DNA of 64,000 bases. It comes from Paratinospora sagittata. Its lineage: Eukaryota > Streptophyta > Magnoliopsida > Ranunculales > Menispermaceae. Below are positions 33,481-43,828 of this stretch, one piece after another. The stretch spans positions 37,119,741 through 37,183,740 of the forward strand of contig CM069593.1 in NCBI GenBank assembly GCA_035771175.1, written 5' to 3'. The notes below the pieces were generated by a model. That model saw nothing but the letters and a program-made list of their open reading frames with translations, searched no databases and was not told where the DNA came from. The stretch's first letter is position 1; every line of letters starts with the position of its first letter. Made by a program: the position numbers and the translations under genes.

Positions 33481-33900
33481 TTTTTCCATCTGCTAATGGT
33501 CATTGGTTCTTCTTTTTGTTATGGTTGTAACCTATGCATTTCTGATGCACATTATGTCATACTTGTACATTTTTGCACAAACTAATACCAATTATTGTTT
33601 CGTTTCAAAAAACCTCATACAACCACCCATGTGCACAATGTCTCCATCAGCAACAGAGAACGTGGAAGACCGTTATAAAAGTCTCTGTCCAAATTCATTC
33701 TAGAAGAATTAGAGCATATGAATCAGTTGTAACGATTTGTAACAAACCAGCATAAGTGAATCATTCTCAGGTTATTAGATGTAAGACATTTGTATCTTAT
33801 CCAGTTGTTGTAAAACACCATGTAATATCTCACCTCACTATATAATTGAAATTACATCACTCGAGACATTCTTGACCTGAGTATTTTATAAACTTAAACT

Positions 33901-33912
33901 TGGTATCAGAGC
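33901..33912 (+). other. Copia-C primer-binding site
   Basis: TGGTATCAGAGC, the exact initiator tRNA-Met complement of plant copia elements, directly after the 5' LTR. Confidence 0.92.
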
Positions 33913-33941
33913 CTGCAAACTCTCTTCTAAGACAATATATC

Positions 33942-34890
33942 ATGGGCGACTCTCCTTCTTTCACCCCTTCTCCTTCCTTACTTTCCTGTTCATCAGCTCT
34001 AATGGCCCAACACAAAGGAGTTCTTAGTCATGGCTTTGGTAGCCAACAAATGACAATTAAACTAGACAGAAACAACTATCTATTACGGAAATTAATGGTC
34101 TTACCAGTTATCAGAGGCCATAAATTGGAAAGGTACATACTGGGTACCAAACCTTGCCCGCCAGCCATTCTTCCTGGACTTGCCGACACTTTCAACAATG
34201 AAGGATCTCAGATCAACCCAACCAATGAAGAATGGGTTAGCCACGATCAGCTATTCTTGGGATGGTTATTGAACTCCCTTACTGAATCTGTAGCTACACA
34301 AATTATGGGATATTCCACATCCAAAGAGGTGTGGACCGCTATTGAAGAACTCTGTGGAGCTCATAACAGAGCCCATATACAAATTTGTCGAATCAGAATT
34401 CAAACGATAAGAAAGGGAGCAATGACAATGGTTCAGTACCTTGCAAAGATGAAGAAATTCATTGATTGTCTCACAACGGCTGGGAATCATTTTCCCACTG
34501 TTGATCTTATCTCGTGTACTCTTGTTGGCTTGGGAATCGAGTACCTCCCCATTACAACTTTACTTCAAGAGAAAACCATATTATCTTGGCCTGAGATGCA
34601 TGCCTCCCTCTTGAGTTATGACAACCATCTGGATAAGCTGAATTAGCTGAATAATCTCACCATAAGCACTGTATCTGCAAATGTTGTTGTCTCCAAACCT
34701 GCCTACTTTCACAACAAGACTACGAAGCCCGTAGGATGCAACACAACTGAATCGCGATCTCAATCATTTGGTGGTCGTGCTGGCACCACTGTTCATAAAC
34801 GTGGTGGTGGAAGGTTCCATGGTCGTGATTGTGGTCGGAATTCCTCATGACCTACGTGCCAGATCTGTGGAAAATATGGCCACTCCACTG
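33942..34890 (+). pseudogene. Copia-C gag
   Basis: ATG at 33,942 (MGDSPSFTPSPS). Open to 34,646: LDRNNYLLRKLMVLPVIRGH, EEWVSHDQLFLGWLLNSLTE, KEVWTAIEELCGAHNRAHI and TILSWPEMHASLLSYDNHLD, typical copia gag. After a stop it continues to a knuckle region (CQICGKYGHSTVLGYC) near 34,860. Its alignment to copia-D gag over the same motifs shows one family. Inactive because of stops. Confidence 0.85.
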
Positions 34891-35340
34891 TCTTGGGTTA
34901 TTGTCGCATCGATTTCTCTTACATGGGTCCATCATCTGTGCAATCGAACACAACACTTGGAGCCAACATTGCAACTCCAAAAGTCGTGGCTGATCCATCT
35001 TGGTTGGTTGACAGTGTTGCTACTAACCACATTACAAGTGATGCAACTAATCTAACCTCCATAGTTGAATATGAAGGTAATCAATGTTTAACTATTGGAG
35101 ATGGCTCTATTTTATCCATCTCCCAAACGGCTAACTCTATCTCACCCACACCTTCATCTACTTTTACTTTCAAAAATATTTTTTGTGTCCCTTCGATTAA
35201 CTGAAATCTTATTAGTGTTTCAAAACTTACTACTGATAATGTCATTTATCTTGAGTTTCACTCAAATCTGTGGTTTGTGAAGGACAAACACACTCAGCAA
35301 ATACTCCTACAAGGGTTCTTTAAGGATGGTTTGTACCAGC
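34891..35340 (+). pseudogene. Copia-C protease
   Basis: Reads DPSWLVDSVATNHITSD, in which the catalytic DSG is changed to DSV. Then comes FKNIFCVPSIN, a stop, and LISVSKLTTDNVIYLEFHSN, WFVKDKHTQQILLQGFFKDG. The loss of the active-site glycine and several stops show it is dead. Confidence 0.8.
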
Positions 35341-35673
35341 TCGTGTCTCGACCAAATGTTCCAGTCTGACACTTATCATAGTATCGTGGGGTTACCTCTA
35401 TTTACTCTTCAACAATTCCTTGTTCATTTCATGTTTCTCTTAGTGATCTATGGAATAGGTGTTTAGGCCACCCTTCAAAGAAAATTTTACATTAGATTTT
35501 GTCAAGTTGTAATCAACAGTTTCCTGCTAATAAACTTCCAGATGTTTGCAATGCATGTCAACTTGGTAAAGCTCATAGGTTACCATTTCCTAGTACAATG
35601 AGTAGAGCTTCCCAAATCCTGGAACTCATTCATACAAATTTATGGGGTCCAGCCCCCGTTTTATCTTAATTGG
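35341..35673 (+). pseudogene. Copia-C integrase zinc-binding part
   Basis: Broken frames give LWNRCLGHPSKKIL, CNACQLGKAHRLPFP and ELIHTNLWGPAPV. These are the HHCC region and the start of the catalytic core of copia integrase. It is cut at 35,673-35,678 by Athila-3 and resumes at 45,325. Confidence 0.8.
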
Positions 35674-35678
35674 GTTTC

Positions 35679-37153
35679 TGATAGTTGCATATTTAGACAT
35701 GTTTTAGGAGTGTTTTATAGTTGTTTTAGGATGACTTATGCGTTAGTTTAGTGTGTTTATGCTAGTTTTGAGTCATTTGCTAGTTTAGGAACAAATTAGT
35801 TTTTATGCATTATTTCGGTTTGTTAATTTATATGTTGGATCAATTTATGTTTTGAATGTGTTAATTACTTGTTTTGCATTGCTTTGTAGGTATTTAAATG
35901 TGTGGAAGTGAGTATGAATGATGGACACAACATATGAGAAGCCTAGACGATGTTTCATAAAGAACCCAAGTCAAGAAGTAGAAGAAAATTGGCCAAAGTC
36001 CACAAGAAGGAAGAAAAAAAGGCAACAATCACTGTTCTGGGCGTCGCGGCGCTAAAGGTTTTAAAAGTTGCGTTTGTAGCAACTGGAGGAAATTTGAGGA
36101 CTTTCTAATTATTTCACACGACTAAGGGACTAGGCGCCGCGACACCACTATCGACGCAGGGAGAAAACTTAACGCAGTGTTGTTGCGGCACTACCCGCGA
36201 TGCTGCTTGACTATTCATTTTTTATTGGTTTTTGGCAACTTTCTAATTATAATTGGACACGACTTTGGGCACACAAGATATCAATTTGGAGGGTTTTTCG
36301 AGAGGAAGACATTGGAGAAGAAAGAGGAGACGGCTAGAGTGAAGTGGAGAAGAACATCAACGTCAAAGATTATTGAAAATCTCTAGAACATTCAGTTTGT
36401 TTTCCTTTATTGTGTTTCATGCTAAATTTCATACTCTCTGTTTTCATGTCTTTAGTTATGAACTAAACCTCGCTTCTAGAGGTGTAGATTGATCCAAACT
36501 TGAGATTATGTCTTAGATTTTGTTGCTTAATTATTATTAATGAAGTTTTTAGTTTATTTATACTTTTCCGTACGTAAAGCTTTTGATCCCCTGATCAAGG
36601 ATTGATTGATCATAAACTCGAGTTAGATGTTTCACAAGAGGGTACCTTGGGTTGGAATATGAAGAGTATAGCCTAAGTTATCGTGATACTTAGAAGGAGA
36701 TCGAGACCCTTTGAACGTTAGGTGGAAATCATAGAACTTAGTGAGTTGTTGTTATCTTTGGTTTTCATCGAAAGAGTTAAGCCAAAGCAACAAGAATATG
36801 TTCTAATCAATGCTCCAAAAGAGGGGATTAGAAAGGTTAGGATTTCCAACTTATAAGCTAAGGAACTGATTTAATAATAATATATTTATATAGACATAGT
36901 TAAGAGTGAGGTGACATCGAACCTCTAGACCGTTCTACCATTGTTTTCCTATCCGATTTACATTGTTTTGCTAGTTAATAATTAGTTGTTTTCATTACTA
37001 TTTTAATCACTCAAACATTCGAATTTGATTGTCTAAATAAAATTAAGGTTAAAACGTGATAGCTAGTGTTCTAATTATCCCTGAGGATGATACCCAATTT
37101 CATCAGATTATATTATAACTTGGCACCGTACACTTGCGGGTTTGCGTGCAACA
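35679..37153 (+). repeat. Athila-3 5' LTR (1,475 bp)
   Basis: TGATAGTTGCATATTTAGAC to TTTGCGTGCAACA. Matches its 3' LTR well except for 36,011-36,129, which instead resembles Athila-2 LTR 13,521-13,640. Contains GGCGTCGCGGCGCT and GGCGCCGCGACACC. Confidence 0.93.
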
Positions 37154-37159
37154 AGTTTT

Positions 37160-37177
37160 TGGCGTCGTTGCCAGGGA
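37160..37177 (+). other. Athila-3 primer-binding site
   Basis: TGGCGTCGTTGCCAGGGA, one base different from the Athila-2 site (C to T). Confidence 0.9.
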
Positions 37178-37391
37178 TAATTATTAGTTTTCACTAATAT
37201 CGTGTTCTTTAACTTTGATTTTAATTTAGGTTTCTATATTTTGTTTTTTTATTCTCTGATTTTCTTTCTTAGTTTTTGTTTTACAAGAGTTTATGCATAG
37301 GGCAAGAAGTCTTGAAGTACTACCATTTGATCCTTAGATTGAACGTACTCTTGGAAGACTGAGACAAGAGAAAAGAAGAGAAATCGAAGCA

Positions 37392-38240
37392 ATGGCAGAC
37401 GAGCACAATCAGTTGACCATGAGAGACTACTTCAAACCGACTATGAATGATAATTACTCGAGTATTGTTCGTATGCCTATTAATGCGAACAACTTTGAAT
37501 TGAAACCGGTGTTGATCTCTATGGTTCAACAACACTAGTATGGGGGGTCGCCTACTGAAGATCCTACTATCCGCATCACCACCTTCTTGGAGATGTGTGA
37601 TACAGTGAAGATGAATGGTGCTACTGAGGACACCATAAGGTTGAGATTATTCCCTTTTTCTCTAAGGGACAAAGCACAAGCATGGTTGCAATCTTTGCAA
37701 CCGGGGAGCATTGCAACTTGGCAAGAGATGGTATAGAAATTTCTTCAAAAATTCTTTCTCCTGCCAAGACAGCCCAATTGAGAGCTGAGATCAGACAATT
37801 CAAGCAACACGAGTCTGATTCATTGTATGAAACATGGGAGCGTTTCAAGTAATTGTTGAGGAAGTGTCCTCAGCATGGGTTCCAAGATTGGTTGCAAATT
37901 CAACTTTTCTATAATGGGATGACCTTCTCCACAAGAACTCTACCTGATGTCGTAGCCGGTGGGTCACTTTTGACAAAAATAGCTACTGAGGCACTGAACA
38001 TGTAGGAAGATATGGCTAGCAACACTTATGAGGTTCCGGGTGCACGATCAATAGTTAAGATGGGGCTGGTCTACATGAAATTGATCCATTCACATCTCTC
38101 TCTGCACAGATGTCAAGTATTGCCAACCAACTTGTTGTGCTCACTACTCAAAGTGCACAACCGTCTATTGAAAAGGCGGCGGCTTTACATATTGGTTCTT
38201 CAGGGAATGAGGCACTGGAGGATGAAGTTTAGTACATTAG
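37392..38240 (+). pseudogene. Athila-3 gag
   Basis: Starts MADEHNQLTMRDYFKPTMND, then NNFELKPVLISMVQQH followed by a stop, LFPFSLRDKAQAWLQSLQPG, and KFLQKFF with a short deletion against Athila-2 (FFPPSKTAQ). It ends with MASNTYEVPGARSIVK in another frame. Multiple stops and frame changes. Confidence 0.85.
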
Positions 38241-39529
38241 CAATCGAGGGTACAACTTCAGAAACAATCAAGGAGTTCCAAATCAGTACCACCCAAGTGA
38301 TCGAAATCATGAGAATTTTTTCTATGCCAACACGAGGAATACATTGCAACCTCCACCCGGTTTCTACAATCAAGCTCAAGAGAAGAAGCCATCCTTGGAG
38401 GATATGTTGGGATCATTTATGATGGAGACAAGAACTTCAATTAAGAACTTAGAAGTACAAGTGGGACAGCTAGCCCAAGCAGTGAATGCACAACCAAATG
38501 GATCCTTGCCTAGCAACACCGAGATAAATCTCAAGGAACAATGCAAGGTCATCACTTTGAGGAGTGGAAAAGAAGTTAAGGGGGCTGATTCTACAAGCCA
38601 ACACATTACATATCCTACTCCATCTAGTCAAGAGAATGGGAAGCCCAACAAGGGAGCTAAGTCAAGCAAAGAAGAGGAAGAATCAAGCAAGGGGAAAAAT
38701 CTCAAGAGAGGCCTTATAGGCCCTGTTCCATCACCTTCCCAGATAATCCCCCTATTCTTAAGACTCCTATCCCTTTTCCCCAACGTTTCCAGAAGAAGAT
38801 GCTTGATGAGCAATTCTCCAAGTTTCTTGAGATTTTCAAGAAGATCCACATGAACATCCCTTTTGTCGATGCTTTGGAGAAAATGCCCAACTATGTGAAG
38901 TTCATGAAGGATGTGATGACAAAGAAGAGGAAGCTAGAGGACTATAAGACGGTGAAGCTTACTGAAGGATGTAATGCCATACTACAAAAGAAGCTACCTC
39001 AAAATCTAAAAGATCCAGGGGGTTTTACTATACCTTGCACCATTGGTTATTTAAATTTCACTAAAGTTTTATGTGATTTAGGTGAAAGTGTTAACTTGAT
39101 GCCTTTGTCAATTTTGAGGAAATTGGGACTTAGCGAGGTGAAGCCAACTACAATATCGTTGCGACTAGTGGACCGATCACTTACATACCCTCAGGGTATA
39201 AGGGTACAATTGAGGATGTGCTAGTGAAGGTGGACAAGTTCATTTTCGCGGTGGATTTTGTAGTTTTGGACATGGAGGAAGATAGTGATATTCCTCTTAT
39301 ACTTGGGCGGCCATTCTTAGCTACTGGGAAAGCTTTGATAGATGTGCAGCGTGGCAAGCTTACCTTGCGAGTGAATGATGAAGAGGTCTTGTTTAACATA
39401 TAGAAGACTCTTAAATTCCCATCTGAGGGGAATGCATGTCACCGGATTGATGTAGCAAAAGTGGTTGATGCATGTGTGACCGAGGTACATGATGAGGCTA
39501 CATAGGGAGATCCTTTAGAGAAGTGTCTT
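38241..39529 (+). pseudogene. Athila-3 linker and protease
   Basis: Open frame 38,344-38,853 covers the linker (KKPSLEDMLGSFMMETRTSI, LEVQVGQLAQAVNAQPNG, KVITLRSGKEVKGAD). Frame 38,799-39,224 and 39,218-39,403 cover [40 protein letters not shown] and [10 protein letters not shown]. The protease site reads DLGE where relatives have DLGA. Stop at 39,401-39,403 and near 39,503. The duplicated-looking TACCCTCAGGGTATAAGGGT adds a frame change at 39,200. Confidence 0.85.
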
Positions 39530-40492
39530 GTGAGTTCGATATCTAGATATGAGGCCTTTCATGATGAAGTCCAGCATTATGCCTTAGCTCTTGAGGTCAA
39601 CAATCCTATGAGTACAATCGCCGAAGCAGAAGATATTGAAGCTTCTTCACCACCCAAGTTAGTAGAATCTTCACTAGAGTTGAAGCCATTACTTGAGCAT
39701 CTTCGCTATGCATTTTTGGCTGAGAAGTCTACTATGCCAGTCATCGTGTCATCGGCTTTGTCTAGTGTGGAGGAAAAGAAGTTATTACGCATCTTGAGAG
39801 AGTACAAGTCCGCTTTGGGGTGGTCCATAACCGACATCAAGGGAATAAGTCCTTCCATTTGCATGCACAAGATCTTGATGGAGGATTCTTACAAGCCTTC
39901 AATTGAGCATCAAAGAAGGCTAAATCCACCCATGAAAGAGGTTGTCAAAGCTAAAATTTTAAAGTGGCTCAAAGCGGGAATCATATATGCCATTTCAGAT
40001 AGATCGTGGGTAAGTCCGGTTCAAGTGGTGCCCAAGAAAGGTGGTATGACAGTGGTGATGAATGATAGGAATGAGCCGATTTCCACTAGAACAATGACGG
40101 GCTGGAGAGTTTGCATAAACTACCGGAAGCTCAACAATGCCACAAGGAAGGATCACTTTCTCCTTCTTTTTATTAATCAGATGCTAGATCGGTTGGCGGG
40201 CTTCCATTACTATTATTTTCTAGACGAGTATTTGGGGTATAATCATATAGCCATCGCCCCAGAGGATCAAGAGAATACTACATTCACTTGCCCATATGGT
40301 ATTTTTGCTTTTCGGCTCATGACGTTTGGATTATGTAATGCAGCGGCAACTTTTCAATGGTGCATGATGGCTATATTTTCTGATTTGATAGAGGACATCA
40401 TGGAGGTTTTTATGGACGATTTTTCAGTATTTGGGTTCTCCTTTGATCATTGTTTGCATAACCTCTCCCTTGTGTTGAAGAGATGTGAATAA
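39530..40492 (+). pseudogene. Athila-3 reverse transcriptase
   Basis: 320 codons open: SVEEKKLLRILREYKSALGW, EHQRRLNPPMKEVVKAKILK, WRVCINYRKLNNATRKDHFL, LDEYLGYNHIAIAPEDQENT, FAFRLMTFGLCNAAATFQWC and IMEVFMDDFSVFG with the catalytic DD. The first catalytic-region motif reads LDEYLGYN where Athila-2 has LDGYSGYN. It ends with a TAA after KRCE, where relatives continue. It is therefore open but degenerate. Confidence 0.85.
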
Positions 40493-41330
40493 ATGAACCT
40501 TGTACTTAATTGGGAGAAGTGTCACTTCATGGTGCATGAGGGCATTGTTCTTGGCCACCGAATTTCGTCTAAGGGCCTTGAGGTAGACAAGGCAAAGATT
40601 CTTACTATAGAAAAGCTTCCACATCCGAAGAGTGTTAAGGACATAAGGAGTTTCTTGGGACATGCGGGTTTCTATAGAAGGTTTAAAAAGGATTTTTTCA
40701 AGATTGCCAAGCCTCTATGCAACCTCCTTGAGAAAGAGACTTTATTCGTGTTTGATGAGCATTGTTAGGAAGCTTTTGAGTTGATAAAGAAAGCTTTGAT
40801 ATCAGCACCTATTATGGTGATATCGGATTGGAGTGAATTGTTCAAGATCATGTGTGATGAGAACGATTATGCAGTAGGAGCGGTTCTTGGGCAGAGGCGA
40901 GAGAAGATGTTCCGGGCCATTTATTATTCTAGTAGGACACCTGATGGGGCTCAGCAAAATTACACAACAACCGAGAAAGAATTACTAGCGGTGGTTTTTG
41001 CTTGTGATAAGTTTAGATCCTACATCATTGGGTCTAAAGTGATTGTCTATACCGACCATGCCGCCATCCGTTACTTATTTGAGAAGAAGGATGCAAAGCC
41101 TCGGTTGATTAGATGGGTCATCTTGGTTCAAGAGTTTGATATGGAGATTAGGGACAAGAAAGGGAGTGAGAATGAAGTTGTGGATCACTTATCTCGGCTG
41201 CAACTAGATGAGCAAGATGATGGTGTTCCTATTTTGGAAACATTTCCAGATGAACAATTATATGGGTTATTTGCTAACCTTCCTTGGTATGCTGATTATG
41301 TAAACTACTTGGTTAGTGGTGTCTTACGTG
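40493..41330 (+). pseudogene. Athila-3 RT thumb and RNase H
   Basis: NLVLNWEKCHFMVHEGIVLG, SFLGHAGFYRRFKKDFFKIA, a stop at 40,766-40,768 (HC* where Athila-2 has HFEEAF), then IMCDENDYAVGAVLGQRREK, TTEKELLAVVFACDKFRSYI and KKDAKPRLIRWVILVQEFDM. The DAKPRLIRW joint is uninterrupted here, which fixes the foldback insertion point in Athila-2. Confidence 0.85.
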
Positions 41331-42115
41331 GAAACAATTGCCACAACTACAAACGATGCAAGGGTAGTGTTAAAGTTCCTTCAAAAGAACATCTTTACAC
41401 ATTTTAGCACTCCTCGGGCGATCATTAGTGATGAAGGATCCCACTTTTGTAACAAGCTCTTTAATGCACTACTTGCCAAGTATGGGGTGAAACACAAGGT
41501 TGTTATGGCCTACCATCCTCGGAGTAATGGACAAGCCGAGATTAGTAACCGGGAGGTGAAGCAAGAGAAGACTGTGAACACTAAGAGGAAGGATTGGGCT
41601 TTGAAGCTCGATGACACTTTATGGGCTTACCGGATAGCTTTTAAGACACCCATTGGGATATCTCTGTATCGTTTGGTGTTCGAGAAAGCATGCCCATTTG
41701 CCGATTGAGTTGGAGCACCGTGCTTTTTGGGCTGTTAAGAAGTTGAATTGTGATTTGAAGGCATCTGGTGATCATAGACTTCTACAATTGAATGAGATGG
41801 ATGAATTTCGTCAAGAATACGAGAATACCAAGCTATACAATGAGAGAACGAAGACATGGCATGACTAGATGATAGTGAAGAGGGAGTTCAAGTCGAGTCA
41901 AGAGGTTCTTTTATACAATTCGAGGTTGACATTGTTTTCGGGTAAACTGAAGTCTAGGGTCAGGTCCTTCTCTTATTGAGAAAGTGTTTTCATATGGAGT
42001 AATCGAGTTGCGTAGCAAAGAAGGCTCTCTTTTTCGAGTCAATGGACATCGGGTGAAACACTACTATGGGCAAGAGCATGCGCATGAGGACGATTTGTGC
42101 TTGGAGAACCCTAAT
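41331..42115 (+). pseudogene. Athila-3 integrase with zinc domain deleted
   Basis: After [13 protein letters not shown] the text jumps at about 41,327 to [20 protein letters not shown]. Athila-2 has about 430 bp between these points (18,950-19,390), which encode the HHCC domain and the first catalytic aspartate. The core remainder is present ([37 protein letters not shown]), then frame breaks at 41,570, 41,700 and 41,866. It ends with [20 protein letters not shown] and ENPN. Not functional. Confidence 0.85.
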
Positions 42116-43828
42116 TGAGGAGCTTGAAGGAAGTCGGGCTGACGACTATAAACCAAGCGCTTGTTGAGAGGCAACCCATCAATTTTGAAGTTTTATTATT
42201 TTTGGTGTTTTAATTTATTTTTTTTAGTCATTGTAGTATAGGTTTGACTTTCGTGCCTTGACAATTTTTTTTTCCTTTTCAGGTTCTAAAGTAAGTTTAA
42301 GGGATCTCTTTGGAGCATTGCGGAGAGACGAATGGTGCGCATCTTCACCCAATTGGGTTTAGGGGGTTTTCTAAACTTCTCTCTCTTTCTTATATGCCTC
42401 TGTTTTTTCTTTATTTGTTTATATCATGCATTGAGGACAATGCTTGCTTTAAGTTTGGGGGAAGAGTTTTAAATTTTTGTCATGGTATGTTAGTTGCGTA
42501 TGCATTAGTTTAGGCTAGGTAGTCACATTCTCTTACAATTTTAGACTTACTTACGGCGAGCCAATGATAAGAGAACACTTTAAAGATATGAAACAATAGG
42601 AGAATGTAGAGAGTTACCTATATGTCTGCGTGCTTGATCCAACTTTTGTTGGGAATTATTGGAGAAACTTAACCATTTGTACATGATTTTTTGTCATTGG
42701 ATTAAGATTGTTGGGAATGGACCTTTGCTTGCTAAGTCATATCTTAGATCTCTAGGGATTCTAGAACAAGTTTGATCACTACTCGAGGCGAAATCCTAGT
42801 TAACACACCATGAGGAAGATGATTTAGGCCATGTTTGAAAACGTTTCAGCCAAATAACCTACCTTAATTTTTATTGTATCAATAGTTCCCATTTTGAGCT
42901 GAATGTCATGTTTTTTGTTACCTATGCGTGATGAACTTTGAGCTTTATCTGTTGAAACTCCCTGTTTTTCAGCCTTTGTACCTTATACACTTTGATCTTG
43001 TTGGAGTGTCATTATTTGAAAGGTTGAGAATGAAGAATGAAAAAGAGACAAAAAGGGTGAAAAGAAGAGAATAAAGAAAAGAAAAGAACTGTGAAGTTTG
43101 CTTATGGATTATATTGAAAGAAAAAGAAGAAACGGGGTGTTACACTCATGTATTGAAAAGAAATAATTTTGGGGGTGTAGCATTCTATTAAAAAAAAATG
43201 AATGATGATTAGAAGAAAACAAAAGAATGGGAAGTGAATAAAAGTGTGAATTGTAAAGTGGATATATGCACTGAAAGAGTTCTAGTTTCAAAAGTAATGT
43301 TGTGGATGATAAAAATTGATCAAAGTGTTTAGGGTGCTTTTTGAGCTAAAATTTTCCTATTTTTCCCTACCTTTGATCCTATGCCTTACATTACAACCTA
43401 TGAAAGACCTATTAATTCTGAATGATGTGTGATCTACATTAGTGGAGAGTGGTGTGAAAAACTTGCCTATGGAGTTCCAACTTAAATCATATATTTTGAG
43501 ATCTTACACTTAACACTTACTTGCACTTGTTCATGAATTGCATGATTAGTTTGATGAGATTAGTTGTGTACTTATGTGTGAAAGAATCAAAGATGAAACT
43601 TGATGAGAGTTGGGTTGAAAAATCTAGACAATTTTATACTCTTGAAATTCTTTCCTAGAAGTGAATATTCCTTTTGGTGTAATCTTGGAGGCCACGTATG
43701 TGTTTCTAATGCTGAGTTAAGTCTTTAATTGTGCGAGATTGTGACTATAGTAGGGTTGTGATAATTAGGAGTTTCAGTTTTGTTTTCCCTTTGCTCGGGA
43801 CGATCAAAGTCCTAAGTTTGGGGGTATT
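42116..43828 (+). other. Athila-3 3' non-coding region and polypurine tract
   Basis: Begins with the conserved GGCTGACGACTATAAACCAAG and GAGGCAACCCATC text. It includes GGACAATGCTTGCTTTAAG near 42,437 and ends in AAGTTTGGGGGTATT at 43,814-43,828, the polypurine tract that primes plus-strand synthesis. No envelope-like frame is recognised. Purine-rich stretches near 43,020-43,220 produce only short frames. Confidence 0.75.

Larger units (their letters stand above)
27965..33610 (+). mobile_element. L1-type LINE (5.6 kb) in the copia-C 5' LTR
   Basis: Flanked by a 17 bp duplication with one mismatch: AACCTCATGCAACCACC at 27,948-27,964 and AACCTCATACAACCACC at 33,611-33,627. Order on the plus strand: ORF1-type protein, apurinic endonuclease, reverse transcriptase with an internal deletion, zf-RVT region, and a short A-rich end (TTTCAAAA). 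This is the plant L1 layout. All frames are broken. Confidence 0.9.
27931..33900 (+). repeat. Copia-C 5' LTR, split by a LINE
   Basis: The LTR consists of 27,931-27,964 and 33,628-33,900. By eye it aligns with the 3' LTR at 52,062-52,367 with roughly 20 differences over about 270 bases, so this insertion is considerably older than copia-E. The LINE lies between. Confidence 0.88.

Noticed and set aside
33901..33912. TGGTATCAGAGC and similar sites as tRNA gene pieces
   Set aside because: They are retrotransposon primer-binding sites next to LTRs, not tRNA genes. No cloverleaf around them.
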